DNA from: Xanthomarina sp. F2636L
GTDB lineage: Bacteria; Bacteroidota; Bacteroidia; Flavobacteriales; Flavobacteriaceae
Reading direction: 5' to 3'
DNA length: 64,000 nucleotides
Assembly: GCF_026410195.1 (NCBI RefSeq)
Contig: NZ_JAPMLM010000068.1
Coordinates: 439,001 to 503,000 of the forward strand
Positions within the stretch are counted from its first letter, which is position 1. Every line of letters starts with the position of its first letter. This document shows positions 16,551 through 25,784 of this stretch, piece after piece. Made by a program: the position numbers and the translations under genes. The notes beneath the pieces are model-generated. The model saw only the letters and a list, made by a program, of their open reading frames with translations. It was not told where the DNA came from and did no database searches.

Positions 16551-17228
16551 ATGTTAAAATCGGTAATTGACTTATTTTTTCCTCAAGTATGTTTTGCTTG
16601 CATGTTTCAATTAGGTGATAATGAAAAATATGTTTGCACCGATTGTAGACATAATTTACCTGTGACCAATTACCACCTTGAAAATGACGATACCGTTTTA
16701 AAAACTTTTTATGGGCGTGCAAAAATAGAACATGCTACAGCTCTATTACGTTTTGAAAAAAAAGGAATTACTCAACAACTTATGCATAACTTAAAATATA
16801 AAGGTCACGAAGATGTTGGTGTATTTTTAGGCACATGGCTTGGTGAAGAACTAAAAGAATTAAAAGACTACCAAACAATTGATGCTGTAATTCCAGTGCC
16901 TCTTCATAAAAAGAAATTAAGAAAAAGAGGCTACAATCAAGTAGCGAAATTTGGACAAGAAATAGCTAAGCAACTTAACACTGATTATTGCGACGATGTT
17001 CTTATAAAAGTCACCAACACTTCTTCTCAAGTAAACAAAAACAGATTTAGTAGATGGTCAAAGAATGATGAGTTATTTGCTATTCAACATAAAGAGAAAA
17101 TAAACAACAAGCACATTCTTTTGGTGGACGACCTTATTACAACAGGAGCAACTATGGAAGCCTGTATTTCTGTATTAAACAAAGCACAGAATGTTAAAAT
17201 TAGTATAGCTTCTATGGCAATAGCTTAA
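16551..17228 (+). CDS. comF: ComF-family phosphoribosyltransferase-like protein
   Basis: Residues about 15-40 carry two CxxC pairs (CFAC and CTDC), the zinc finger of ComF/GntX proteins. The C-terminal half is a type I phosphoribosyltransferase fold with the PRPP loop LLVDDLITTGATM and the conserved RGYNQVAKFGQEIA segment. ComF aids uptake or processing of transforming DNA in competent bacteria; in many Bacteroidota its role is untested. It lies 58 bases before the Ig-like lipoprotein gene and is probably transcribed with it. Confidence 0.9.
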   Translation: MLKSVIDLFFPQVCFACMFQLGDNEKYVCTDCRHNLPVTNYHLENDDTVLKTFYGRAKIEHATALLRFEKKGITQQLMHNLKYKGHEDVGVFLGTWLGEELKELKDYQTIDAVIPVPLHKKKLRKRGYNQVAKFGQEIAKQLNTDYCDDVLIKVTNTSSQVNKNRFSRWSKNDELFAIQHKEKINNKHILLVDDLITTGATMEACISVLNKAQNVKISIASMAIA

Positions 17229-17286
17229 GGATAGTTTCGTGAATGAGAATTTAATTGTTTCTTTGTATCAAAATTTAGATTAAAAG

Positions 17287-18894
17287 ATGAATCGCACTTT
17301 TTATAAATCTTTACAACTTATTATATGCTGCATATTTTTAGCAAATTGTGCTAATAAAGGTACTCCGGGTGGAGGAGTTAAAGATATTACACCTCCTGTT
17401 ATTGTAAAATCTGTGCCTGAAAATTTTTCAACTAATTTTAAAGAAACCGAAATAAGAATTACGTTTAACGAATATATTAAAATAAACAACCTACAAAAGC
17501 AATTAATTATTTCCCCACCAATGGATCCTGCTCCAGAAATATTACCTCAAGGCACAGCTAGTAAATATATAACTATTAAAATTACAGATACATTAGATGC
17601 TAACACCACCTATGCTTTTAATTTTGGAAATAGCATTGTAGATAATAACGAAGGCAATCCGTATCCTTATTATAGATATGTATTTTCTACCGGAGACTAT
17701 ATAGATTCTCTTTCTGTAAAAGGAAATATAATTGATGCTTCATTACAAAAACCAGACAAATTTGTTTCTATTATGCTATACGAAATGGATTCTACCTTTA
17801 CAGATTCTACTGTGTATAAAAAGAAACCAAAATATATAACCAATACCTTAGATAGTACGACGACTTTTTCTATAGATAATATTAAGGCTGGGAAATACAA
17901 GATAATTGCATTAAAGGATGAAAACCAAGATAGCAAATACCAACAACGAAGTGATAAAATTGGATTTTTAGAAGAAACTATCTCTGTTCCAAAAGACACA
18001 CTTTACACCATAAAATTGTTCAAGGAAGTATCAGATCCAAAAATTATTAATCCACGTTTAATTTCCGGTGAAAAAATTGCATTTGGTTTTGAAGGAGATT
18101 TTGAAAAAATGAATATCCTGATTCAATCGAACACACCCGAAGATTTTAGCTACCGTGTAACCAAAGATGCCAAATCAGATTCGCTTAATTACTGGTATAA
18201 ACCTCGCTTTAAAGATACCGACTCATTACTTTTTAAGGTGACTAATAAAAATTACTCTGAAAACTTTACTGTTAGAATAAGTGAACAAAAAAAAGATACG
18301 CTTATTATTAAAGCATCTCCAACTTCGACTATTGGTTTTGAAGAAGATTTTAATATTTCGGGAAACATTCCTTTTGAAAAAATAGCTAGAAAACGTATTT
18401 CCATAAAAGACAAAGACTCTGTAGATGTCAGTTTTAAAACAAAATTGGATTCCTTAAAAAATGCTCTTGTTATTAGTTTTGATAAAACCGAAAACAATAG
18501 ATACAACATTCAGGTATTGCCAAATGCTTTTACTGATTTTTTTGAAAATAAAAACGACACTCTAAACTACACAGTTAGCACGAAAGCTTTCGAAGAATAT
18601 GGAAATGTTAGAGTGAATTTAAAAAACGCTAGATATCCAGTTATTGTTCAACTAACAGACGAAAAAGGAGAGGTTAAAGTTGAAAAGTACAGTAAAAAAT
18701 CTGAGCCAATAGATTTTAAATACGTGACTCCAAATGAATATTATTTAAGAGTGATACATGATGCTAATAAAAACAAAAAGTATGACTCTGGAAACTATTT
18801 AAAAAAGCAACAACCTGAAAAAATAAGCTATCTCTCAGAAAAACAAGAAGTACGCTCCAATTTCGATTACACAATAGATTTCACCCTACTTTAA
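17287..18894 (+). CDS. Ig-like (Big_5) domain lipoprotein
   Basis: The lipoprotein signal ends in FLANC (Cys21). A short Gly/Pro stretch (NKGTPGGGVKDITPP) is followed by a bacterial Ig-like domain of the Big_5 type (IVKSVPENFSTNF ... EIRITFNEYIK). Several further beta-rich modules follow to residue 535. The conserved TPGGG-KD-TPP start is characteristic of a Bacteroidota surface-lipoprotein family with no known function. Its last nine bases overlap the convergent omega-amidase gene. Confidence 0.82.
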   Translation: MNRTFYKSLQLIICCIFLANCANKGTPGGGVKDITPPVIVKSVPENFSTNFKETEIRITFNEYIKINNLQKQLIISPPMDPAPEILPQGTASKYITIKITDTLDANTTYAFNFGNSIVDNNEGNPYPYYRYVFSTGDYIDSLSVKGNIIDASLQKPDKFVSIMLYEMDSTFTDSTVYKKKPKYITNTLDSTTTFSIDNIKAGKYKIIALKDENQDSKYQQRSDKIGFLEETISVPKDTLYTIKLFKEVSDPKIINPRLISGEKIAFGFEGDFEKMNILIQSNTPEDFSYRVTKDAKSDSLNYWYKPRFKDTDSLLFKVTNKNYSENFTVRISEQKKDTLIIKASPTSTIGFEEDFNISGNIPFEKIARKRISIKDKDSVDVSFKTKLDSLKNALVISFDKTENNRYNIQVLPNAFTDFFENKNDTLNYTVSTKAFEEYGNVRVNLKNARYPVIVQLTDEKGEVKVEKYSKKSEPIDFKYVTPNEYYLRVIHDANKNKKYDSGNYLKKQQPEKISYLSEKQEVRSNFDYTIDFTLL

Positions 18895-19668
18895 TGTAAA
18901 AGCATCTTTATCGTTTAAAAAATTAAGCTTTTCTCGGTTATGTTTTATATGAGATTTGTTTAGAACAATAATTTCAATGGCTTCTTTATTGTCAGGAATC
19001 TGGTCTATTTTTTCACCTAAAACATCAAAAACAGCCGAATGCCCATTGTATTCGTGGTTATTTCCATCTAAACCTACACGATTAACACCAACGCAATAAG
19101 CCATATTTTCAATAGCTCTTGCTTTTAACAGCGTATCCCAAGCAGTTATTCTTATTTTTGGCCAATTGGCCACATAAATCAACAGGTCGTAATCTTCCAC
19201 ATTTCTTGCCCAAACTGGAAAGCGTAAATCGTAACAAATTAGTGGACATATTTTCCAACCTTTATAAGTTACAATAAGCTTTGTTTTTCCTGCCGTATAA
19301 GCTTTATCCTCTCCTGCAAGTGTAAACGTGTGTTTTTTATCGTAGGTTTCTATAATGCCATTTGGATGCACAAATAACATCCTGTTATAAAAATGCTTAT
19401 CTTCTTTGATAACCAAACTTCCCACTATAGCCGTTTGTATTTTTAAAGCCAATTCTTGCATCCAAACAACGGTTTCGCCAAACATGGTTTCAGAAACGTT
19501 TTGAGGATTCATAGTAAATCCAGATGTAAACATTTCAGGCAACACAATCACATCTACTGGTTCTGAAATACGTTCTATTTTTTTTGTAAAATGGTCTCTG
19601 TTCTGTTCTGGATTTTCCCAAAACAATTCGGTTTGAATAAGCACAATTTTTAAGTGTTCTTGCATCAT
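18886..19668 (-). CDS. Omega-amidase / nitrilase-family amidohydrolase (YafV/Nit2-like)
   Basis: The 260-residue nitrilase-fold enzyme shows the Glu-Lys-Cys triad: E45 in LPEMFTSGF, K112 in YDKKHTF and C145 in ICYDLRFPVW. Omega-amidases hydrolyse 2-oxoglutaramate or 2-oxosuccinamate, the keto products left when glutamine or asparagine serves as amino donor. The partner gene 10 bases upstream is a methionine/glutamine-type aminotransferase, exactly the pairing expected of the glutamine transaminase-omega-amidase route. The second Met is an equally plausible start. Confidence 0.9.
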   Translation of the reverse strand: MMQEHLKIVLIQTELFWENPEQNRDHFTKKIERISEPVDVIVLPEMFTSGFTMNPQNVSETMFGETVVWMQELALKIQTAIVGSLVIKEDKHFYNRMLFVHPNGIIETYDKKHTFTLAGEDKAYTAGKTKLIVTYKGWKICPLICYDLRFPVWARNVEDYDLLIYVANWPKIRITAWDTLLKARAIENMAYCVGVNRVGLDGNNHEYNGHSAVFDVLGEKIDQIPDNKEAIEIIVLNKSHIKHNREKLNFLNDKDAFTLK

Positions 19669-19678
19669 TCTAAAATTA

Positions 19679-20821
19679 TTATATGTTATTCAAAATATCT
19701 GCTGCCTGCTTTAATGTCTCGTCTGTTTTGGCGAAGCAAAATCGCAGTACCTTATTATCTAATTTATTCTCATTAAAAACTGAAAGCGGAATAGAAGCTA
19801 AACCGTGTTCTATGGTTAAGCGCTTGGCAAAATCCACATCGTATTCTTTAGTGATTTCTGAATAATCTAACACTTGGAAATATGTGCCTTGAGACGGTTT
19901 AAATTTAAACTTGGAATCTTTTATCAAACTTAAAAACAAGTCTCTTTTCTCTTGATAAAATCCAGACAGTTCTAAATACGTACTTGAGTCTTGCATATAA
20001 TCTGCTAAGCCTTTTTGCACAGGGTGATTCACACTAAACACATCGAACTGATGTATTTTTCGAAACTCATTCATTAACTCTTTTGGCGCGCAGCAATAAC
20101 CTACTTTCCACCCCGTATTATGAAAGGTTTTTCCAAAAGACGCTGTAATAAAACTTCTCGCTTTTAAATCGGGAAACAAACAAGCGCTTTGGTGTTTTTC
20201 GCCATCAAAAACCATGTGCTCATAAACCTCATCGCTTAATACCACGATATTGGTGTTTTTGGTAAGTTCCTGAAGCTGTAACATATCATTTTCGTTCAAA
20301 ACAGTACCACTTGGGTTATGTGGCGTATTGATAATTATCATTTTTGTTCTACTCGAAATTTTCTGTTTCACCTCTTCCCAATTCACTTGATAATATGGTG
20401 CTTCTAATTGAATAGACACAGGTTTTCCTCCATTAATTAAAACCGAAGGCTCGTAACAATCGTAAGCTGGTTTTATAATAATCACTTCATCGTTTGCTCT
20501 TACAAAAGCTGTAATCACATCAAAAATAGCCTGGGTAGCTCCTGCTGTAATGGTAATTTCGGTTTCTGGATGGTAAGTGCTTTCGTAAAGCAAATCAAAT
20601 TTTTTAGCAATAGCTTCACGTAATTCCATATTTCCTCCCATTAATGCATACTGATTATAACCGGAGTTCATGGCTTTGGAAACAAAATCAATTAATTTCT
20701 GATCGCTTTTAAAATTTGGAAACCCTTGCGATAAATTAATGGCTTCGTGCTTATTTGCCAAACCACTCATTATCGTAAAAATGTTGGTTTCTATATTCGG
20801 GAGTTTAGATTGGTGCTTCAT
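19679..20821 (-). CDS. Methionine (glutamine-type) aminotransferase, YbdL-like
   Basis: The 380-residue PLP-dependent class I/II aminotransferase has the N-terminal NLSQGFPNF motif, NTPHNPSGT, LSDEVYEH and the PLP-lysine motif SFGKTFHNTGWKVGY. Its closest match in memory is E. coli YbdL (methionine aminotransferase), which converts 2-oxo-4-methylthiobutyrate to methionine at the end of methionine salvage. The omega-amidase gene 10 bases downstream supports glutamine as amino donor. It is divergent from the S46 peptidase gene. Confidence 0.92.
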   Translation of the reverse strand: MKHQSKLPNIETNIFTIMSGLANKHEAINLSQGFPNFKSDQKLIDFVSKAMNSGYNQYALMGGNMELREAIAKKFDLLYESTYHPETEITITAGATQAIFDVITAFVRANDEVIIIKPAYDCYEPSVLINGGKPVSIQLEAPYYQVNWEEVKQKISSRTKMIIINTPHNPSGTVLNENDMLQLQELTKNTNIVVLSDEVYEHMVFDGEKHQSACLFPDLKARSFITASFGKTFHNTGWKVGYCCAPKELMNEFRKIHQFDVFSVNHPVQKGLADYMQDSSTYLELSGFYQEKRDLFLSLIKDSKFKFKPSQGTYFQVLDYSEITKEYDVDFAKRLTIEHGLASIPLSVFNENKLDNKVLRFCFAKTDETLKQAADILNNI

Positions 20822-20887
20822 AGCTTAAAGATACAAGTTCAATAGATAAATTTAGATCATTTTAACATCTTTTATAGCATGGTTCTT

Positions 20888-20895
20888 TATCTTTG
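20888..20895 (+). promoter_or_regulatory. Putative -7 box for the S46 peptidase
   Basis: TATCTTTG lies about 23 bases before the ATG. No strong TTG is at the exact -33 spacing, so the call rests on the -7 box. Confidence 0.55.
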
Positions 20896-20917
20896 AAGGA
20901 TACTAAATTATCTGATT

Positions 20918-23047
20918 ATGAAATTCATTAAAATTCTATTACTTTTTATTACAATTCAAGTGTCAGCGCAACAAGGTGGCATGTGGATTCCTTCACTTTT
21001 AGAGGGAATGAACGAGGAAGAAATGGCCAATCTTGGAAGCAAGCTTTCGGCTCAAGACATTTACGATGTTAACAACTCGAGTTTAAAAGATGCCATTGGG
21101 CATTTTAATGGCGGTTGTACCAGTGAGGTGATTTCTCCAAAAGGCTTGGTTCTTACCAATCACCATTGTGGATTTAGCCAGATTCAATCTCATTCATCTT
21201 TAGAAAACGATTATTTAAAAGATGGGTTCTGGGCTATGAAATTAGACGAAGAATTACCAAACCCAAGCTTATTTATAGAATTTATTGTTAGAATAGAAGA
21301 TGTAACAGAGCAAGTCTTAAATGGTGTTACAGAATCTATGACGGAAAAAGAAAGACAATCTGCTGTTTCTAAAAACTCTAATAATATTGAAGCTGGAGTT
21401 AAAAAAGAAACTTGGCAAGACACTAAAATTAAATCGTTTTATAAAGGAAATCAATACTTCTTATTTGTTACAGAACGTTTTAACGATATCCGTTTAGTTG
21501 GTACACCTCCATCAAGTATTGGGAAGTTTGGTTCTGATACAGACAACTGGGTTTTTCCGAGACATACTGGAGATTTTGCTTTATTTAGAATTTATGCAGA
21601 CAAAAATAACCGCCCAGCAGAATACAGCGAAGACAACGTGCCATATACGCCTAAACACTTTTTACCAATTTCTTTAGATGGTGTTGAAGAAGGCGATTTT
21701 ACTATGGTTTTTGGCTTCCCTGGAACTACAGATGAATATTTACCAGCAGTAGCTATAGAACAAATAACTCAAGATTATAACCCAAGTAATATTGCTATTC
21801 GTAGAGCTGCTTTAGAGGTTATTGACGCTAAAATGATGGAAAGCGACGAGGTTAGAATTAAATACGCTTCGAAGCAAGCTAGAATTGCCAATGCCTACAA
21901 AAAATGGCAAGGTGAAAATTTAGGGATTGAAAAAAGTGGCGCAATTGAAAACAGAAAGAAGTTTGAAGCCGATTTTAAAAAGGCTTTAAAAGAAAAGAAC
22001 CTGGAAGATAAGTACGGAAATATTCTTCCTGAATTTGATGTGCTATATGAAGAATTTGAAGCTATCAACGTGAAACGAAGAAGCTTTATAGAAGTATTTT
22101 TAGTAACAAACGAATTGATGGAAATGACTTTTAGAGCCTATCAATTTGAGCAAGCAGTTACAAATAATCCAGCTATTTTTGATAAAGCTAAAGCTGCTAC
22201 AGAAAGTACTTTAACTAAAATTCATAAAGATTTTGATGTGCATGTAGATAAAGGTGTTTTCGAAAATGTGATGCCTTTTTATACAGAAAATGTAGATGTT
22301 TCTATTTATGACAAAACAGCTCTAACAAGTTTAGATTCTGCTTTAAAACTATTTAAAGGTACTCAAGAAGAAATTATAGAAAAATTAAATAATGATCCGG
22401 CTTATGCCTATGCTAAACCAATGATTGACGAGTTCTATAATAGCATCAACCCAGAGTTTGAAGCCAAGAACGAGCCAATAACAGCTTTACAAACCGAATA
22501 TATGACGGCGCTTATGAAGGCACTTCCGGATGCACGATATTTCCCAGATGCCAACGGAACACTTCGTGTAACTTACGGACAGGTAAAAGGATATTCTCCT
22601 AGGGATGCTGTTTATTACGAGCCTGTGAGCTATTTGGACGGGGTTATTGAAAAGTATATTCCTGGTGATTACGAATTTGATGTACCAGAGAAACTAATTG
22701 AATTATACGAAGCTAAAGATTACGGACCATACGCTGATACTAACGGAAAAGTTCCTGTTTGCTTTTTAGGAACAAACCATACAACGGGTGGAAACTCTGG
22801 AAGTCCAGCAATTGATGCGCATGGAAACTTGGTTGGATTAAATTTTGACAGAGTTTGGGAAGGAACTATGAGTGATATGTACTACGATCCAGAAATTTGC
22901 AGAAACATTATGGTAGATGTGCGCTATATGTTATTTATTGTAGATAAATACGCTGGAGCTACACATTTAATTGATGAAATGGAATTGGTGCATCCAAAAC
23001 AAAATTCGAACAAAAAGAAAAGCAAGAAGAAAAGAAAAAAGAAATAA
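20918..23047 (+). CDS. S46-family dipeptidyl-peptidase (DPP7/DPP11-like)
   Basis: The 709-residue secreted serine peptidase has a signal peptide (cleavage near VSAQQG) and the S46 start GGMWIPSLL. The catalytic His lies in LTNHHCGF (H82/H83), followed by SIGKFGSDTDNWVFPRHTGDF, and the catalytic Ser is in TTGGNSGSPA near residue 626. S46 enzymes remove dipeptides from peptide N-termini in the periplasm, feeding amino-acid catabolism. DPP7 prefers hydrophobic and DPP11 acidic P1 residues; the deciding residue was not aligned, so the subtype is left open. An unusual Lys-rich tail (KKKSKKKRKKK-like, last 15 residues) ends the protein. Confidence 0.95.
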   Translation: MKFIKILLLFITIQVSAQQGGMWIPSLLEGMNEEEMANLGSKLSAQDIYDVNNSSLKDAIGHFNGGCTSEVISPKGLVLTNHHCGFSQIQSHSSLENDYLKDGFWAMKLDEELPNPSLFIEFIVRIEDVTEQVLNGVTESMTEKERQSAVSKNSNNIEAGVKKETWQDTKIKSFYKGNQYFLFVTERFNDIRLVGTPPSSIGKFGSDTDNWVFPRHTGDFALFRIYADKNNRPAEYSEDNVPYTPKHFLPISLDGVEEGDFTMVFGFPGTTDEYLPAVAIEQITQDYNPSNIAIRRAALEVIDAKMMESDEVRIKYASKQARIANAYKKWQGENLGIEKSGAIENRKKFEADFKKALKEKNLEDKYGNILPEFDVLYEEFEAINVKRRSFIEVFLVTNELMEMTFRAYQFEQAVTNNPAIFDKAKAATESTLTKIHKDFDVHVDKGVFENVMPFYTENVDVSIYDKTALTSLDSALKLFKGTQEEIIEKLNNDPAYAYAKPMIDEFYNSINPEFEAKNEPITALQTEYMTALMKALPDARYFPDANGTLRVTYGQVKGYSPRDAVYYEPVSYLDGVIEKYIPGDYEFDVPEKLIELYEAKDYGPYADTNGKVPVCFLGTNHTTGGNSGSPAIDAHGNLVGLNFDRVWEGTMSDMYYDPEICRNIMVDVRYMLFIVDKYAGATHLIDEMELVHPKQNSNKKKSKKKRKKK

Positions 23048-23080
23048 TTCTCTTCAAAAACGCTTTTGATTAAACTATAT

Positions 23081-23120
23081 AAACCTTTCAATCTTGAGAC
23101 ATCTGGACTGAAAGGTTTTT
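23081..23120. terminator. Bidirectional terminator after the S46 peptidase
   Basis: AAACCTTTCA and TGAAAGGTTT form a 10-bp stem with an 18-base loop and flanking A- and T-runs, between convergent genes. Confidence 0.85.
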
Positions 23121-23124
23121 TTAT

Positions 23125-24894
23125 TTAAATAATCTCCATCTTCTTTAATAAGAAACTCGCATTCATATTCTGGCAAATGCCATCCTTAAATTTATAATCG
23201 AAAAAGAGTTCGTCGTTGACAATTTGAGCATCAAAAAAGTGATTTTTCACGTCTGGTAATTCTTTAGAAATTTCACACAAACTTAAATCGTGGGTAGCAA
23301 TAATTCCAGTAGCATTACTAGCCACTAATTTCTCTACAAATTTTCTAGAGCCAATAGCTTTATCTGTGGAGTTTGTACCTTTTAAAATCTCGTCCAGAAT
23401 AATAAAATACGGTTCCTTTGAGATTTCATCTACAATAAATTTAAGTCTCGTTAGTTCTGAAAAGAAATACGAGCTATCATCTGTTAAAGAATCGCTGGTA
23501 CGCATACTTGTAATCAGTTTTACAGGAGCGTATTTACTGGACTTGGCACAAACAGGCAATCCTGCATTTGCCATTACAATATGTAAAGAAACTGTTCTAA
23601 GAAAGGTACTCTTTCCTGCCATATTAGCACCGGTTACAATAAAAAACTCTTGATTATGGATATCTAAATTACTATCTACACGTTTATTTTTATCCAATAA
23701 AGGATGGCCTAGATCTACAGCTTCAATTACCGTACTATTCTCAACAATTTCCGGGAATACATAATCCGGATGATTAAAAGCATAATTCCCTAAAGTATTA
23801 TAGGCATCAAAAAATGAAACGACTTCAAACCAATTAGCCACGGTGGTTTTATATTGAGAGATCCACTGCTCTATTCTGTAGGCATTTTTTAAATCTGACA
23901 AGAAAAACCCGTTGCCAAAAATGGCAGAAATAAGGTTATTCCTATTGTCTAAAGCATCCAAATATTTTGAAAACTGAGAGAAAATCTCAGAAGCTTTTTT
24001 TTGCTCTTGTTGAATATGGGCTTGCTTGTTTTTTAATAATTCAGACGAAAAACTTTCAGATTCAATCTGATTTAGAAGTAAAGCATATTGTCTAAAGGTA
24101 TCTCGTACTTTATCGGTATTTGCAGCTAAAACATTGATCTTTTTTAAATATAAACCTGTAATTAGCAAGCCCAGAATTAACCAATATCCAATAAAGCCCA
24201 AATCGATAATTTTAAACATACCAAGGGCAATCATTACTAAGGATGCCACGGAAAAAACTTTAGGAAACCAAGACATTATTTTGGGTAAAAATGACTTGTG
24301 AGATGTTAACCATTCAATAATTTTTAGAGCTCGAGTTTCTGCTTCAATTAAAGTAGCAACTGCCGAAAACTGTTGGCGCCACTCTGGTTTATCAGCCAAC
24401 TCTTTGATGGCATTTTGTTTTAAGGGAATGTTTTCAATTTGATTTGAAGTTAAGGTTCCTGCTAATTTTTCAGCACCTTCATTAATACTTGTTCTATTTA
24501 CAAACTGAAAGAAAGAGCCTCTTCCAAATAAATCGATATCTAAGCTATAATAATGTAAGGGATTTATAAATGTTTCCCCCGATTCTCTATGGTGAAAATC
24601 TCCGGCCGCTATTTTAATTTCCTCTTCATTTAAAGCTACCAAAGCCTTACTAACATCTCTTAAGCGTTTGGTATCTGTATATTTTGAAAGCAGAAAAATA
24701 AACAATGAAATCCCTATAATTCCAATAGCTACTGCTACCTGCCAAAAATTAAAAGTGACATATATTCCAGCGACAACTCCTAAAAAAACAAGCAATCTTA
24801 GGCTGCTCATTCCTAACAGTTTTTTATTGAAAGCCTTTGCCGCAAGTTGGTGTTTTTCTAACTGGTTTTTATAAAATGTATTTGGATGTTCCAT
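23125..24894 (-). CDS. Membrane-anchored MutS-domain-V ATPase
   Basis: Only the C-terminal part of MutS is present: a lever/clamp-like helical region, then the ATPase domain with Walker A GANMAGKSTFL (about 420-430), a TSDSLTDDSSYFFSEL segment, Walker B IILDEILKGTNS and the ATHDLSLCE switch. The N-terminus has hydrophobic pairs near residues 28-70 and another about 210-255, so the protein is probably membrane bound. The mismatch-recognition domain is absent. This matches a Bacteroidota MutS-like family without a known role in mismatch repair. The start is set at MEHPNTFY (24894); a longer frame to 24930 is possible. Confidence 0.88.
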   Translation of the reverse strand: MEHPNTFYKNQLEKHQLAAKAFNKKLLGMSSLRLLVFLGVVAGIYVTFNFWQVAVAIGIIGISLFIFLLSKYTDTKRLRDVSKALVALNEEEIKIAAGDFHHRESGETFINPLHYYSLDIDLFGRGSFFQFVNRTSINEGAEKLAGTLTSNQIENIPLKQNAIKELADKPEWRQQFSAVATLIEAETRALKIIEWLTSHKSFLPKIMSWFPKVFSVASLVMIALGMFKIIDLGFIGYWLILGLLITGLYLKKINVLAANTDKVRDTFRQYALLLNQIESESFSSELLKNKQAHIQQEQKKASEIFSQFSKYLDALDNRNNLISAIFGNGFFLSDLKNAYRIEQWISQYKTTVANWFEVVSFFDAYNTLGNYAFNHPDYVFPEIVENSTVIEAVDLGHPLLDKNKRVDSNLDIHNQEFFIVTGANMAGKSTFLRTVSLHIVMANAGLPVCAKSSKYAPVKLITSMRTSDSLTDDSSYFFSELTRLKFIVDEISKEPYFIILDEILKGTNSTDKAIGSRKFVEKLVASNATGIIATHDLSLCEISKELPDVKNHFFDAQIVNDELFFDYKFKDGICQNMNASFLLKKMEII

Positions 24895-24923
24895 GACTAA
24901 TATTGAACTGTAAAGAAACAAAA

Positions 24924-24949
24924 AACCCAAGACATAGCTTGGGATTTTA
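24924..24949 (-). terminator. Terminator downstream of sdhCAB
   Basis: CCCAAG (24926-24931) pairs with CTTGGG (24938-24943). On the minus strand the hairpin is followed by a T-rich run, ending the sdhCAB transcript before the MutS-like gene. Confidence 0.75.
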
Positions 24950-25030
24950 ACTTATAAGAGATTCTTCTAAACTACGTTTAAGTATTTTCAATCAAAATAT
25001 ATTTTGATTTCAATAATGCTCTGAATGACA

Positions 25031-25777
25031 TTATCCTTTTAAACTTGCTTTTAAGTATTCTCTATTCATTCTAGCAATACTTTCTAAGGAAATTCCTTTC
25101 GGACATTCCACTTCGCATGCTCCGGTATTCGTACAGTTACCAAAACCTTCTTCGTCCATTTGTTTTACCATATTTAAAACACGATCTGTAGCCTCTACTT
25201 GTCCTTGTGGCAATAAGGCAAATTGAGATACTTTAGCAGAGACAAATAGCATAGCAGACGAGTTTTTACAACTAGCAACACAAGCTCCACATCCAATACA
25301 AGTAGCAGCATCGAAAGCTGTATCTGCATCGTGCTTATTTACTGGAATAGCATTGGCATCTATCGTATTTCCTGAGGTATTTACAGAGATAAATCCTCCA
25401 GCATGCTGGATTCTATCGAAAGAAGTTCTATCAACTATTAAATCTTTAATTACCGGAAAAGCTGCTGCTCTAAATGGTTCGATAAAAATAGTATCTCCAT
25501 CTTTAAACATACGCATATGTAGTTGACAAGTGGTAACACCTCTATCTGGACCGTGAGCTTCTCCATTAATATAAAGCGAACACATTCCACAGATTCCTTC
25601 ACGACAATCGTGATCGAAAGCAATTGGTTCTTCACCTTTATTTATTAAATCTTCGTTTAATACGTCTAACATTTCAAGGAAAGACATATCTGGAGAAATA
25701 TCACTGACTGGATAATCAACCAATTTTCCTTTATCGTTAGCGTTTTTCTGACGCCATATTTTCAACGTTAAATTCAT
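25031..25777 (-). CDS. sdhB: Succinate dehydrogenase/fumarate reductase iron-sulfur subunit
   Basis: The 248-residue electron-transfer subunit carries all three cluster motifs: [2Fe-2S] [12 protein letters not shown] with a distal Cys in TTCQ, [4Fe-4S] [11 protein letters not shown] and [3Fe-4S] [14 protein letters not shown]. It passes electrons from the flavoprotein to the membrane quinone site. It lies 7 bases after sdhA in the leftward sdhC-sdhA-sdhB operon. Confidence 0.97.
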   Translation of the reverse strand: MNLTLKIWRQKNANDKGKLVDYPVSDISPDMSFLEMLDVLNEDLINKGEEPIAFDHDCREGICGMCSLYINGEAHGPDRGVTTCQLHMRMFKDGDTIFIEPFRAAAFPVIKDLIVDRTSFDRIQHAGGFISVNTSGNTIDANAIPVNKHDADTAFDAATCIGCGACVASCKNSSAMLFVSAKVSQFALLPQGQVEATDRVLNMVKQMDEEGFGNCTNTGACEVECPKGISLESIARMNREYLKASLKG

Positions 25778-25784
25778 AGCTTTC

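Noticed and set aside
16438-16722. 94-codon leftward frame across the start of comF
   Set aside because: Lies antisense to comF's zinc finger and has no family resemblance or start context.
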